Source of the DNA: Chitinophagales bacterium
GTDB lineage: Bacteria; Bacteroidota; Bacteroidia; Chitinophagales; Saprospiraceae
Reading direction: 5' to 3'
Assembly: GCA_013298955.1 (NCBI GenBank)
Contig: JAAFJT010000039.1
Span: forward strand, 1 to 38,999
Length of the DNA stretch: 38,999 nucleotides
This document shows, piece after piece, positions 1 through 9,452 of this stretch. Under the pieces are notes generated by a model. It did not search any database, was not told the DNA's origin, and saw only the letters and a list, made by a program, of their open reading frames with translations. Each line of letters starts with the position of its first letter. Position 1 is the stretch's first letter. Position numbers and translations under genes: made by a program.

Positions 1-2
1 CT

Positions 3-1415
3 TCGCCCGCTTCCGAAATGGCAATGGCAGCCCCAAAATCGGGTTGGGCAGAGCAATCGCCCGAATTATGGTGGCAAGAAGTCGTTCATGCGACGGCTTT
101 ATTGAAAAAAACGTTCCCTTTTGACAAAAAGGATGTTGGCGCGATTGGCATTGCCTATCAAATGCACGGTTTGGTGCTGGTCGATAAAAATTTGCAACCC
201 TTGCGCCCCTCTATTATATGGTGTGATAGTCGCGCCGTCGAAATCGGGGCGCAGGCTTTCCGAACTTTGGGTGAAAACCATTGTTTAGACCATTACCTCA
301 ATTCGCCCGCTAATTTCACTGCTTCCAAATTGCGGTGGGTAATTGAAAAGGAACCCGAAATTTGGAAAAAAACATATAAAATCATGTTGCCAGGTGATTT
401 TATTGCCTTACGCATGACGGGCGAAGCGCGTACAACTATTAGTGGTTTATCGGAAGGCATTTTTTGGGATTTTAAAAAACGCGATATTGCTCACAAGTTA
501 TTGAAATATTATGAAATTTCGGAAGATGTTCTGCCTAAACGCGTCGAAACGTTTGGCGAACAAGGTTTTTTAATTGCCAAAGCTGCAACGGAATTAGGGT
601 TGCAAATTGGTACGCCGATTACGTATCGTGCAGGCGATCAACCGAATAATGCGTTCTCCCTCAACGTTTTACAAAAAGGAGAAATCGCTGCTACGGCGGG
701 GACATCAGGTGTGATTTACGGCATTACGGATAGTCATCAAACCGATATGAAAAGTCGGGTGAATACGTTTGTTCATGTGAACGATACCGAAACGGCGCAT
801 CGAAATGGGGTTTTGTTGTGCATCAATGGGACGGGTATTTTAAATTCGTGGTTGCGGCGCATGACGGGCGGTTTGGATTATGACGCGATGAATGCGGCGG
901 CGGCGCAAGTGCCACCTAATTCGGAAGGCGTACTTTTGTTGCCTTTCGGCAATGGGGCGGAACGCGTTTTGGAAAATCGGCAATTGGGCGCACAACTTTT
1001 GGGGGTTCAATTCAATCGACATGGCTTAGGACACTTATTTCGGGCGGCGCAAGAAGGCATTGCTTTTTCGTTGAATTATGGTTTTGACGTGATGAAAAGT
1101 ATTGGTATTCAAGCACATACGATTCGAGCAGGACATGCCAATCTGTTTTTGAGTCCCGTTTTCAGCGAAATTTTTGCCAATACGACTGGCGCAACTGTTG
1201 AATTGTACCACACGGACGGCGCAACAGGCGCGGCTCGCGGTGCAGGAATTGGGGTTGGTTTTTATAAAAATTTTGAAGAAGCGTTCATTGGTTTGGAAAA
1301 ATGGAAAACCATCGAACCCAACTCGGCGTTACAAAAAATATATCAAGAAGGGTATCAGCATTGGTTATCCGAACTTTCGCAAAGTTTTTTAGATAATTAT
1401 ATTAAAAAAAATTAA
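3..1415 (+). CDS. xylB: Xylulokinase, 5' end missing
   Basis: This FGGY-family sugar kinase phosphorylates D-xylulose to xylulose 5-phosphate, the second step of xylose use, in the cytoplasm. The reading frame is open back to base 3 and reads [14 protein letters not shown] ahead of the first Met at 18. The true start and about the first 30 residues, including the N-terminal phosphate-binding loop, therefore lie outside the window. Counting from Met 18, visible motifs are QMHGLV (48-53), IIWCDSRA (66-73), AGDQ with the likely catalytic Asp207, and the ATP-site AGTSG (227-231). The C-terminal [13 protein letters not shown] segment is also typical. The stop is 5 nt before xylA, so the two are surely cotranscribed. 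No xylose transporter or regulator is visible; they may lie upstream. Family assignment is firm, and the neighbouring xylA fixes the substrate. Confidence 0.95.
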   Translation, partial: SPASEMAMAAPKSGWAEQSPELWWQEVVHATALLKKTFPFDKKDVGAIGIAYQMHGLVLVDKNLQPLRPSIIWCDSRAVEIGAQAFRTLGENHCLDHYLNSPANFTASKLRWVIEKEPEIWKKTYKIMLPGDFIALRMTGEARTTISGLSEGIFWDFKKRDIAHKLLKYYEISEDVLPKRVETFGEQGFLIAKAATELGLQIGTPITYRAGDQPNNAFSLNVLQKGEIAATAGTSGVIYGITDSHQTDMKSRVNTFVHVNDTETAHRNGVLLCINGTGILNSWLRRMTGGLDYDAMNAAAAQVPPNSEGVLLLPFGNGAERVLENRQLGAQLLGVQFNRHGLGHLFRAAQEGIAFSLNYGFDVMKSIGIQAHTIRAGHANLFLSPVFSEIFANTTGATVELYHTDGATGAARGAGIGVGFYKNFEEAFIGLEKWKTIEPNSALQKIYQEGYQHWLSELSQSFLDNYIKKN

Positions 1416-1420
1416 TTTTT

Positions 1421-2737
1421 ATGACTAAAACCGAATTTTTTAAAGAGATTCCAATCATCCCATTTGAGGGTCGAAAATCGGATAATCCATTGGCTTTCAA
1501 ATGGTACGATGAAAATCGCATCGTTGCGGGTAAGTCGATGAAGGAGCATTTGCGGTTTGCGGTTTGCTATTGGCACACGTTCTGCGGCACGGGCGGAGAC
1601 CCGTTTGGCGTAGGCACGAAGGACTTTCCGTGGAATCACGGCAAAGACGCAAACAGCCGCATGAAGGCTAAAATGGACGCTGCTTTTGAATTTTTTACGA
1701 AAATTCGCGCGCCGTATTGGTGTTTTCACGATATTGATGTCGTGGAAGACAGCGAAAATATGGCTCAATATGAACGTCGTTTAGCGGAAATGACCGATTA
1801 TGCCCAACAAAAACAAGCTGAAACGGGCGTAAAACTCTTGTGGGGAACGGCAAATTTGTTCAGTCATCCACGTTACATGAATGGGGCGGCGACGAATCCC
1901 GATTTTGCAGTGGTGGCGCGGGCGGGCGTTCAAGTTAAAAATGCGTTGGATGCGACGATTGCTTTGGGCGGTGCAGGGTATGTTTTTTGGGGCGGCAGAG
2001 AAGGGTATATGTCGCTTTTGAACACGAATATGAAACGCGAATTAGACCATTTAGCGCAATTTTTAACGATGGCTAAAAATTATGCGCGGTCAAATGGTTT
2101 TAAAGGCAAATTTTATATCGAACCCAAACCTTGTGAACCGACCAAACATCAATACGATTACGATGCGGCAACGGTGATTGGTTTTTTAAAAAATTATGAT
2201 TTGGCGGACGATTTTCAATTGAATTTGGAGGTCAATCACGCAACATTGGCAGGTCACACGTTTCAACACGAATTACAAGTGGCAGCCGATAATCATATGT
2301 TGGGTTCGATGGATGCGAATCGCGGCGATTATCAAAATGGTTGGGACACCGACCAATTTCCGATGAATATTGGGGAATTGACGGAAACCATGTTAGTCAT
2401 TTTGGAAGCGGGCGGTTTCAAAACGGGCGGGATTAATTTCGATGCCAAAACGCGGCGCAATTCAACCGATTTGGAAGATATTTTTTTAGCGCATCTTGGT
2501 GGGATGGATGCGTTTGCTCGTGCTTTGGTGGTTGCGGATGCCGTTTTGACAAAATCGCCTTATAAAAAAATTCGGGCAGACCGATATGCGTCTTTTGATG
2601 CAGGTTCGGGTGCGGCATTTGAAAAAGGAGCGTTGAAATTGGAAGATTTGCATCAATTAGCCATGACAAGCGGCGAACCTACTCAACGAAGTGGCAAACA
2701 AGAATGGTTGGAAAATATTATTAATGATTATATTTAA
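1421..2737 (+). CDS. xylA: Xylose isomerase (class II)
   Basis: The enzyme isomerises D-xylose to D-xylulose in a metal-dependent TIM barrel. At 438 aa it has the length of class II enzymes, the longer Bacteroidota/Thermotoga/Piromyces type. Catalytic and metal residues are all in place: H103 and D106 in FHDID, E234 and K236 in IEPKP, E270 and H273 in LNLEVNH, D298, D309, D311, and D341 in INFD. It follows xylB by 5 nt with no room for its own promoter. The order kinase-isomerase in one transcript makes a xylose-to-xylulose-5-P module that feeds the pentose phosphate pathway. No oddities were seen. Confidence 0.98.
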   Translation: MTKTEFFKEIPIIPFEGRKSDNPLAFKWYDENRIVAGKSMKEHLRFAVCYWHTFCGTGGDPFGVGTKDFPWNHGKDANSRMKAKMDAAFEFFTKIRAPYWCFHDIDVVEDSENMAQYERRLAEMTDYAQQKQAETGVKLLWGTANLFSHPRYMNGAATNPDFAVVARAGVQVKNALDATIALGGAGYVFWGGREGYMSLLNTNMKRELDHLAQFLTMAKNYARSNGFKGKFYIEPKPCEPTKHQYDYDAATVIGFLKNYDLADDFQLNLEVNHATLAGHTFQHELQVAADNHMLGSMDANRGDYQNGWDTDQFPMNIGELTETMLVILEAGGFKTGGINFDAKTRRNSTDLEDIFLAHLGGMDAFARALVVADAVLTKSPYKKIRADRYASFDAGSGAAFEKGALKLEDLHQLAMTSGEPTQRSGKQEWLENIINDYI

Positions 2738-2890
2738 TGGACGTTGTGTGCTGCGTTTATTTGAATTAGGAATAAGTGAATTATAGGAATGAAGGATGTA
2801 TTTACTTGATTTTTTGTACAGAAAGTCAAGTAAAATAGTTAAAAAATTGACAAAAAACACCTACTAAAAGATTGATTTTCAACATTGTAT

Positions 2891-2923
2891 AACGTTTGGA
2901 GGGTTTGAAACCCTCCAAACGTT
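2891..2923. repeat. 33-bp perfect palindrome (GTTTGGAGGGTTT type)
   Basis: Two 16-nt arms, AACGTTTGGAGGGTTT and its exact complement, are separated by one G. Relatives lie at 17226-17259 and 35311-35338, and the flanking GTTGTTGT is shared with the 17226 copy. It sits 150 nt past xylA with no strong T-tract, so a terminator role is possible but not shown. Confidence 0.85.
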
Positions 2924-2951
2924 GTTGTAAATGCATTCCTCTAAAACGGTC

Positions 2952-3041
2952 TTACTTTTTCTTGCTACCACCGCCAAAACGATAACCAACATCCAAACGG
3001 AGGAAGAAATCAAGATTCAGTAAAATTTTTTCAAAAAAAAA
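2952..3041 (-). pseudogene. Possible remnant of an outer-membrane beta-barrel gene 3' end
   Basis: On the minus strand, 26-29 codons lie between a stop at 3042-3044 and a TAA at 2952-2954. They encode a peptide ending LRLDVGYRFGGGSKKK. The alternating hydrophobic pattern and terminal GYRF resemble the last strand of a Bacteroidota outer-membrane barrel. Its G+C content is higher than the AT-rich DNA around it. There is no start codon, no ribosome site and no upstream coding continuation. I infer a decayed gene end; chance resemblance cannot be excluded. Confidence 0.35.
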
Positions 3042-3270
3042 TCAATTTTAATTGGTGTCAGCACCATTTGCAGAATCTTTATTTTTATTTTAGCTTAAAA
3101 TAGCCCTTTCCAACTACCTTATTTTATACTTAAAATTAATTTTTTTAAAAAATTTTATATTTTGAAATGATTATTTTTTAAAATTTTATAGTTATTACAA
3201 TTTTTAAACTAAGTATAGTTGGCAGTTTGGAAATTATTTTAGACCTTTGTAGCATCAATTTTAGCAAAGA
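3042..3270. other. AT-rich non-coding stretch upstream of the porin
   Basis: No gene is visible here. It is very A+T rich and holds a small GGTG/CACC hairpin at 3054-3065 and a candidate promoter near 3219-3249. With the tandem leader after it, it forms most of the 708-nt gap between xylA and the porin gene. Confidence 0.6.
3219..3249 (+). promoter_or_regulatory. Candidate Bacteroidota sigma-ABfrA-type promoter for the porin
   Basis: TTG at 3219-3221 and GACCTTTG at 3242-3249 are 20 nt apart. This is one mismatch from the TAnnTTTG -7 element, with acceptable spacing from a -33 TTG. Transcription would start near 3255, giving a ~190-nt leader that contains the tandem repeat. Confidence 0.3.
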
Positions 3271-3445
3271 GCTAAAAACCAATTAATTTTCAATTATTAT
3301 TTTTCTTTCGATTTTTCACCAATTATCCATCAAATTTAGTTTTTTGAAACTAAAAACCAATTCAATTATCAATTTTTGTTTTTGTTTTCGATTTTTACCA
3401 ATTATCCATCAAATTTAGTTTTAAACTAAAAACCAATTAATTTTT
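3271..3445 (+). repeat. Tandem ~75-80 bp repeat in the porin leader
   Basis: CTAAAAACCAATT recurs at about 3272, 3350 and 3426. Between occurrences the block ACCAATTATCCATCAAATT is repeated, followed by a short inverted repeat (TTTAGTTT/AAACTAAA). There are two full units and one partial unit, and the last runs up to the porin ATG at 3446. In a transcript each unit would form a small AU-rich hairpin directly ahead of the start codon. Confidence 0.75.
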
Positions 3446-4510
3446 ATGCTCACTCGTTTACTAACCACAGGATGCCTCTTTGCATGGAGCATCCTTGTCA
3501 GCGCACAGTCTGCTGACAACTCTCCTGCTGCTGTATCTGCGCCCCTTAATATTTCGGGTGAAGTCGATGCGTACTACCGATACTCAGGCAATGGCATATC
3601 GCGTTCTGCGGGCGACTATGCGACTGCGTACACGACAGACCACAATTCGTTTTCACTCGGCATTCTGAATTTGCAATTTTCCAAAGAAACAGGTAAAGTC
3701 GGTTTCATGGCAGATGTGATGATTGGTCCAAGAGCCGATTTTACCAATGCCGTTTATTCGGGTCAGACGCTTTCCTTTTTCAAACAACTTTATGTGACGT
3801 ATAAACCTTCTGATAAATTGAAATTGACCGCAGGTAATTTCAGTACATTTGTTGGTTATGAGTTGATTGAGGCAAATAATAATTTGAATTATAGCATGTC
3901 TTACGGGTTTTCGTATTCTCCATTCACCCACACGGGTATTAAAGGCGATTATGCTTTCAATGAAAATTGGTCGCTCATGGGTGCGGTGATGAATCGGAAT
4001 GATACGAAATGGGATTCGGGTAAAAAATATGTGGCAGGGCAAATTGCTTACACCGAAGGAAAAGTCAAATGTTTGTTGGCGTATTTGAATGGAAATGACG
4101 GCGATACGTTGCGCACAGGGCAAACCGATTTGGTCGTTTCCTACCAAGCAACCCCCAAATTGGCTTTGGCAACCAACATTTCAACCAAAATGTATGCACC
4201 TAAAAACGGTGTATCTGCCCCTTGGACGACTTATATTTTGTTTGCAAACTATAAAGTGAAAGATAATTTTACGCTCGCCGCAAGAGGTGAATATTTTACA
4301 GACCCGAAAAATGTCTATTTCACCGCTATTCCTGACCAAAATGTAGCCGTTACAGGCGTTACCTTTTCAGCGAATTGGAAAGTGGATGCATTGACGATTA
4401 TCCCTGAAGTGCGTTTTGATTCGGCAACGAAAAATATTTTTAAAAACGAAAAAGGAGCGTCTGTTGCCAATGAAACATCGTTTTTATTAGCAGCCGTCTA
4501 TAAATTTTAA
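3446..4510 (+). CDS. Outer-membrane beta-barrel porin, OmpL/bbp2-like
   Basis: This 354-aa protein has a signal peptide (about residues 1-20, ending LVSAQS) and a remainder of alternating amphipathic strands ending in AAVYKF, a typical barrel C-terminus. The central part (GKVGFMADVMIGPRAD, then KLKLTAGNFSTFVGYELIEA and GFSYSPFTHTG) matches what I know of the putative beta-barrel porin-2 family. The protein should sit in the outer membrane and form a diffusion channel. In this phylum such porins often neighbour ammonium transport or glutamine synthetase genes, and glnN follows here, so a link to nitrogen uptake is a reasonable inference. The start is Met at 3446, immediately after the tandem leader. 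A long hairpin repeat separates it from glnN, so cotranscription is uncertain. Confidence 0.85.
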   Translation: MLTRLLTTGCLFAWSILVSAQSADNSPAAVSAPLNISGEVDAYYRYSGNGISRSAGDYATAYTTDHNSFSLGILNLQFSKETGKVGFMADVMIGPRADFTNAVYSGQTLSFFKQLYVTYKPSDKLKLTAGNFSTFVGYELIEANNNLNYSMSYGFSYSPFTHTGIKGDYAFNENWSLMGAVMNRNDTKWDSGKKYVAGQIAYTEGKVKCLLAYLNGNDGDTLRTGQTDLVVSYQATPKLALATNISTKMYAPKNGVSAPWTTYILFANYKVKDNFTLAARGEYFTDPKNVYFTAIPDQNVAVTGVTFSANWKVDALTIIPEVRFDSATKNIFKNEKGASVANETSFLLAAVYKF

Positions 4511-4601
4511 GGCTTTTGGCAAAGATTTTCGTGTTTTTGAAGGATTTAAAAATCTTTTGCCTTACATTTGCCCCGAAAATATCAAGTATATTGCCAATGG
4601 G

Positions 4602-4749
4602 AACGTGTGATACAATTGGAACGCGGATGACGCGGATTGAGCAGATTTTCGCGGATTTTTTTATTTTGCTTGAAGTCTAAATCGAACAAAATAAATCCGC
4701 GAAAATTCGCCTAATCTGTGTCATCCGTGTTCCTATTGTATCACACGTT
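4602..4749. repeat. Long inverted repeat, GGATGACGCGGATT family
   Basis: The left arm (4602-~4668) starts AACGTGTGATACAATTGG and continues GAACGCGGATGACGCGG. The right arm (~4686-4749) is its imperfect complement and ends TATCACACGTT. It fills the 300-nt gap between porin and glnN. Same family as 14336, 29141-29711, 30324 and 31902. The arms differ at several positions in the inner half, so this copy is more decayed than the others. Confidence 0.9.
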
Positions 4750-4810
4750 GCTATTCAATATTGGTATGAACCATTTAGTTATTCTTTCAAATAATTAATA
4801 ATCAACAATC

Positions 4811-7000
4811 ATGAGTCTTTCCAGATTTAATGCGATTGACACTATCCAAAATCGTTCCGAATTGGATATCGAATACGTAGAAAGCCCAAGCGAACCGATT
4901 GCGTCGTTTTATGGCGAAAACGTTTTCACGGATGCGACCATGAAGGCGCATTTGGATGAGAAAAGTTATTTAAGCGTGAAAGCGGCAGTGCAAACAGGGG
5001 CAAAATTGACCCGTGAAACCGCAGATGCCGTTGCGAAATCCATGATGGTATGGGCGCAAGCCAAAGGCGTGACGCATTATACGCACTGGTTTCAACCCCT
5101 AACAGGCAAAACGGCTGAAAAACATGACTCGTTTTTCACGTTAACGCCTGATGGTAAAGTGATTGAGGAGTTTGCAGGCGATGCACTCGTGCAGCAAGAG
5201 CCAGATGGTTCGTCTTTTCCGGGTGGCGGCATGCGCTCGACTTTTGAAGCGCGCGGTTACACGGCATGGGATCCGTCTTCTCCTGCGTTTATTTTGGAAG
5301 TCGGCGAAGGCAAAACCTTGTGTATTCCAACTGTTTTCACGACATGGAACGGGGAAGCGATGGATTACAAATTACCTTTGTTGAAATCTCAATCTTTTTT
5401 AGAAAAAGCGGCAATTCCCGTTTGCCAATTATTTGATAAAAACATTACGAAAGTTTCAACTACATTAGGTTGGGAACAAGAGTATTTTGTAATGGATGAA
5501 GCGTTGTACAATGCGCGTCCTGACTTGTTGATGACAGGCAGAACGTTGATTGGCAAGCATGCACCGAAAGGGCAACAATTGGAAGACCATTATTTTGGGG
5601 CGATTCCAGAACGTGTTTATGCATACATGCGCGATTTGGAAACGGAATGTCATAAATTGAGTATTCCAGTTCGGACGCGTCATAATGAAGTGGCTCCCTG
5701 CCAATTCGAGATTGCACCGATGTTTGAAGAAGTGAATGTGGCTGTTGACCACAACACATTATTGATGGATTTAATGGATAGAGTGGCTCGCCGTCATAAG
5801 TTACGCGTGTTATTGCATGAAAAACCATTTGCAGGGGTAAACGGTTCAGGCAAGCATAATAACTGGTCGATGGGGACGAATACAGGTAAAAATTTGTTGA
5901 GTCCGGGCAAAGAGCCGGGCAAAAACTTACAATTTTTAACGTTTTTCGTCAACACGATTCGCGCCGTTCATGAACATGCTGATTTATTGCGTGCGACGAT
6001 TGCGACTGCGAATAATGACCATCGTTTGGGTGCAAATGAAGCTCCTCCAGCAATTATTTCGGCTTATTTGGGCGAATCATTGGATAAATTGTTGAACGAT
6101 ATTGAAAAATCTGGCAAATCGGATGTTGCGGGCGTGAAAGAAACGTTATCGTTATTGAGCCGCTTGCCCGATTTGGAAAAAGATAGCACAGACCGCAATC
6201 GGACTTCGCCTTTCGCATTCACAGGTAATAAATTTGAAATACGGGCGGTGGGTTCTTCTCAAAACTGCGCGGGTCCAATGACCGTGATGAATACGATTAT
6301 GGGTGCGCAATTGTTGAAATTCAAAGAAGAAGTAGATAAAAACATTGCATCTGGCAAAGAACAATCCGAAGCGATTTTGTCGGTGATTGTCAAATACATC
6401 AAAGAATCGAAAAAAACGCGTTTTGAAGGCAATGGTTACAGTCAAGAATGGCGCGATGAAGCTGCAAAACGCGGTTTAAGCAATTTTTCGACGACACCGC
6501 CAGCATTGAAAGCGATGTTGAGCCGTAAAACGACCGAGTTATATACGAAATCGGGCATTTTTACGAAAAAAGAAATTCATGCGCACTATGATGTACAATT
6601 GCACAATTACATCACGAGTTTGCAAATCGAATCTCGGACTTTGGGTGAAATGTGTACTAATTTAGTGATTCCTGCGGGCATTCGTTACCAAACGGCTGTT
6701 GCTGATAATATATTGAAATTGAAACAATTAGGTATGCCTGAAACGGCTTATGCGGCTCAATTGCAAATCTTAAAAGCATTGTCAGAGGCTATCAATGGCA
6801 CAGCACAAGGTGTATTGAAAATGACTCAAGCGCGTCGCGCAGCCAACGAATTGGAAGGCGAAGCCGCAGCAGAAGCGTATTGCAATACCGTGAGAACAGA
6901 AATGGATGCTATCCGCATTTTTGCAGACCGCTTGGAATACTTGGTGCAAGATTCAAGCTGGCCTTTGCCGAAATATCGGGAAATGTTCTTCTTGCGTTAA
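4811..7000 (+). CDS. glnN: Glutamine synthetase type III
   Basis: The enzyme makes glutamine from glutamate, ammonium and ATP in the cytoplasm. At 729 aa it has the length of type III (GlnN) enzymes, far longer than the ~470 aa of type I. Type III motifs are RHNEVAPCQFE (290-300), GVNGSGKHNNWSM (342-354) with the glutamate/ATP site, NDHRLGANEAPP, and NRTSPFAFTGNKFEIRAVGS around residues 468-487. The start at 4811 gives the expected N-terminus. It is likely the main ammonium-assimilating enzyme; the preceding porin may help supply substrate. Its TAA is followed at once by the CATAG-type hairpin repeat. I saw no PII-binding or NtrC-type site. Confidence 0.98.
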   Translation: MSLSRFNAIDTIQNRSELDIEYVESPSEPIASFYGENVFTDATMKAHLDEKSYLSVKAAVQTGAKLTRETADAVAKSMMVWAQAKGVTHYTHWFQPLTGKTAEKHDSFFTLTPDGKVIEEFAGDALVQQEPDGSSFPGGGMRSTFEARGYTAWDPSSPAFILEVGEGKTLCIPTVFTTWNGEAMDYKLPLLKSQSFLEKAAIPVCQLFDKNITKVSTTLGWEQEYFVMDEALYNARPDLLMTGRTLIGKHAPKGQQLEDHYFGAIPERVYAYMRDLETECHKLSIPVRTRHNEVAPCQFEIAPMFEEVNVAVDHNTLLMDLMDRVARRHKLRVLLHEKPFAGVNGSGKHNNWSMGTNTGKNLLSPGKEPGKNLQFLTFFVNTIRAVHEHADLLRATIATANNDHRLGANEAPPAIISAYLGESLDKLLNDIEKSGKSDVAGVKETLSLLSRLPDLEKDSTDRNRTSPFAFTGNKFEIRAVGSSQNCAGPMTVMNTIMGAQLLKFKEEVDKNIASGKEQSEAILSVIVKYIKESKKTRFEGNGYSQEWRDEAAKRGLSNFSTTPPALKAMLSRKTTELYTKSGIFTKKEIHAHYDVQLHNYITSLQIESRTLGEMCTNLVIPAGIRYQTAVADNILKLKQLGMPETAYAAQLQILKALSEAINGTAQGVLKMTQARRAANELEGEAAAEAYCNTVRTEMDAIRIFADRLEYLVQDSSWPLPKYREMFFLR

Positions 7001-7134
7001 CATAGGAACACATAGTTCACATAGGTGGACATAGTTCACATAGGAAGGCATAGTTCACATAGGCGGACATAGTTCACATAGGCATAGTACTATGCCTATG
7101 TGAACTATGCCCTCCTATGTGAACTATGTGTTCC
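7001..7134. repeat. Inverted repeat built from CATAGTTCACATAGG units
   Basis: The left side has about five tandem 18-20 bp units (CATAGGNNNACATAGTTCA). The centre is a perfect palindrome (GGCATAGT/ACTATGCC, centred between 7088 and 7089). The right side holds about two complementary units ending CTATGTGTTCC. The arms are unequal, which suggests unit gain on the left. It begins immediately after the glnN stop and lies between convergent genes. The only related copy is at 28375-28500. Confidence 0.9.
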
Positions 7135-7178
7135 AAAAAATCATAAACTTATGAGAATCAAATCTTTACAATTTAGCC

Positions 7179-9389
7179 TTAACGCCGAATGACCACCACA
7201 GGCAAGCAAATTTGGGTAGGACAGCTATTGAATCCAATATCCAAATTATGATTATTAGCTCCTGCATTGCCTGTCGAAAAAGGGATGACAACATTTGCAC
7301 CAACCAGCGTTCCATCCGAATCATGTGCCGTCGGATTCAGTAAAGTATCATTTTGCAACGCTGCGGAAAGGTTCAATGCATTCAACGCACTTTGAGACGC
7401 AGCATTTTCAATCCGTAATTCATAGGTCGAATTAGGCAATAATCCTGCGATGCCATAAATGAAAGCCGTCGTAGAAGTTCGCGAATTATCATTTGAAAAC
7501 ACATAATACCCTGTTGCATCGGTTGTTGCGGTTGCAATCAAGACATTATTTTGGTATAATTTAAGGACAACACCTGCAATTCCGCGTTCATTCGGGTCTT
7601 GAATGCCATCATTATCCAAATCGCGCCATACGTAATTGCCAATTTCAATAGGTGCAGGATTGGATAACAATTCCAAATCGCCCAAACCATTCGCTTTACC
7701 GAAAGTTTGAGCCACATTGCCAAAAATTTCATATCTTTTATTGACACCACCATTTACATTGCTCATCCAAGCTGTTCCACCCGAAAAAATAGCTATCGGG
7801 TCAAAAATATTAACAGCCACTTCCTTTTTACCCGCCCAAAGTGCCGCACCGCCTACGACCGTTTCAAAATGCCAAGGGAGAAATAAATCGTCATAATAAA
7901 ATTCACCACCCCCCGGACCTTCTCCATTATTCGCGCCCGCAGTGGTAATGCCGCCTGCCGAAGCATTGTTTTCCAAGACATAATTGCCATTGACCAAAGT
8001 GGCACGCAATATATCGCCGCCCACTTCGCCACTGTATAAAGTATTATCCGTCAAATTAGTACCATAATTTCGATAACCCGTTTGATGCCCAAATCGGTCC
8101 ATAAAAACCAATATTAATTCCTCATTGACATCAAATTCAATATCTGCGAAAATCGGTTGTGGATAAATCGGAGTGGTGTTATCCGTCAGCCCTACATATG
8201 GGTAAAAACTACTTTTCCAAGCATTCCAATACAAGCCTTGGTCTGCTTCTACCGCCCCTTTCGGGTAGGTGAGTGGAAATGTGAATAGATTGGTAAATGT
8301 TCCGCCATCCAACCGATAAATACTGGCTTGCAAATCGGCTCTATTATTAGAAACGGTGCCATCACAAATCGCCCCAACATAGATTTTACCGCGATGATAC
8401 GACAAGGCAAAGGGACGCATCGACCCATTTTGACAAGCATCGGGAATCGCTATTCCATTGCCAATCAAGGTTTTAGTAGCGATATTAATGGTATAAACTT
8501 TTTTATCATAGAGATTGACCACATATAAGGATTGGTTATCGTCGGAAATATCAAGGTCGCCTAACCCAATTTTGCCAACTAAATCAAAAACTGCCGCATC
8601 GTGAGAGGCATCGGTTTTATCGGTAGGCAAATCCCGTTGCACGATAGTTGGCATCAAGCTACTGCCTACGTCAATGCCCAAAGTGGTCAAATCCAACCAC
8701 AAAGCAGGCGAACCAGTAGTCGATAAGCTATAAATCGCACCAATATCTTCTTTGCCGTCCCCATTATTGTCATTTAAAGAGACATGTCGTTTGACGAAAG
8801 CAGCAGCATAAATTTTTTGTTTTTCCCTATCGTAAGCAATGCCCCAAGTCGAACCAACATCACTTGCCTGCGCTAAATAAGTATTTTCATTGGTTTGGTC
8901 GAGGGCTGTATAAGGAAATTTCACAATTGCTTCTGTACCTGCACCTATTGCGCGCCCATTCACATAACAAGGTGTTACCATATCAGGATTGTTTTGGCTG
9001 TAATGATGTGGATATTGAATGCCAAAATGAGCCGTCGTGCTGGCAGCCGTGTAAAATTGAACATTGGATTTAGAACCCGTTCCCATAGGTGCGCTGAAAT
9101 CGCCGATTTGAAAACCACTAAATTCGATTCTAATGGGCAAGGTCAAGCCTACAAAACTGTAAGCACCTGTGACATTGGTAATTTGCGTTTGAATCACACC
9201 CAGATTATCAACAGCTTGTACAGTAACACCACTAACGAATGGTTCTGTAAAAGAAGCCGTATTATTTCGTTGTCCATTAGCATTGAAATCGCGGAAAACA
9301 CTGCCCGAAATTTGAGCATTTCCTTGAATAGTGTATAAACTGATACAATGCAAAAGATTGATATACAATGCTTTTTTCTTAAAATTCAT
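7179..9389 (-). CDS. Secreted SdrD-B-like repeat surface protein
   Basis: This 736-aa protein has an N-terminal signal sequence (about 1-26, ending GNAQ). Residues ~27-85 form a first SdrD-B/Cna-B-like module (SGSVFRDFNANGQRNN, then VTGAYSFVGL). A long middle region with repeated blade-like strands (DLDISDDNQSLYVVNLYDKK, GKIYVGAICDG) looks like a beta-propeller. A second SdrD-B module lies at about 590-640 (IGNYVWRDLDNDGIQDPNE, then DATGYYVFSND), with DxDxDG-like calcium loops. It ends CPTQICLPVVVIRR, which is not a classical type IX sorting domain. It is probably cell-surface or extracellular, with an adhesion or structural role; ligand unknown. It is flanked by hairpins and appears monocistronic. 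Confidence 0.8.
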   Translation of the reverse strand: MNFKKKALYINLLHCISLYTIQGNAQISGSVFRDFNANGQRNNTASFTEPFVSGVTVQAVDNLGVIQTQITNVTGAYSFVGLTLPIRIEFSGFQIGDFSAPMGTGSKSNVQFYTAASTTAHFGIQYPHHYSQNNPDMVTPCYVNGRAIGAGTEAIVKFPYTALDQTNENTYLAQASDVGSTWGIAYDREKQKIYAAAFVKRHVSLNDNNGDGKEDIGAIYSLSTTGSPALWLDLTTLGIDVGSSLMPTIVQRDLPTDKTDASHDAAVFDLVGKIGLGDLDISDDNQSLYVVNLYDKKVYTINIATKTLIGNGIAIPDACQNGSMRPFALSYHRGKIYVGAICDGTVSNNRADLQASIYRLDGGTFTNLFTFPLTYPKGAVEADQGLYWNAWKSSFYPYVGLTDNTTPIYPQPIFADIEFDVNEELILVFMDRFGHQTGYRNYGTNLTDNTLYSGEVGGDILRATLVNGNYVLENNASAGGITTAGANNGEGPGGGEFYYDDLFLPWHFETVVGGAALWAGKKEVAVNIFDPIAIFSGGTAWMSNVNGGVNKRYEIFGNVAQTFGKANGLGDLELLSNPAPIEIGNYVWRDLDNDGIQDPNERGIAGVVLKLYQNNVLIATATTDATGYYVFSNDNSRTSTTAFIYGIAGLLPNSTYELRIENAASQSALNALNLSAALQNDTLLNPTAHDSDGTLVGANVVIPFSTGNAGANNHNLDIGFNSCPTQICLPVVVIRR

Positions 9390-9452
9390 AACAATTCATT
9401 TGAAGACATGGAATTGGTGATTGTTGAAGTGTCAAGGGGGGATTGGCTATCA

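Noticed and set aside
2657-2860. 67-codon minus-strand open frame overlapping the xylA 3' end
   Set aside because: Antisense to xylA for a third of its length, low-complexity Ile/Asn/Ser/Phe composition, no ribosome site.
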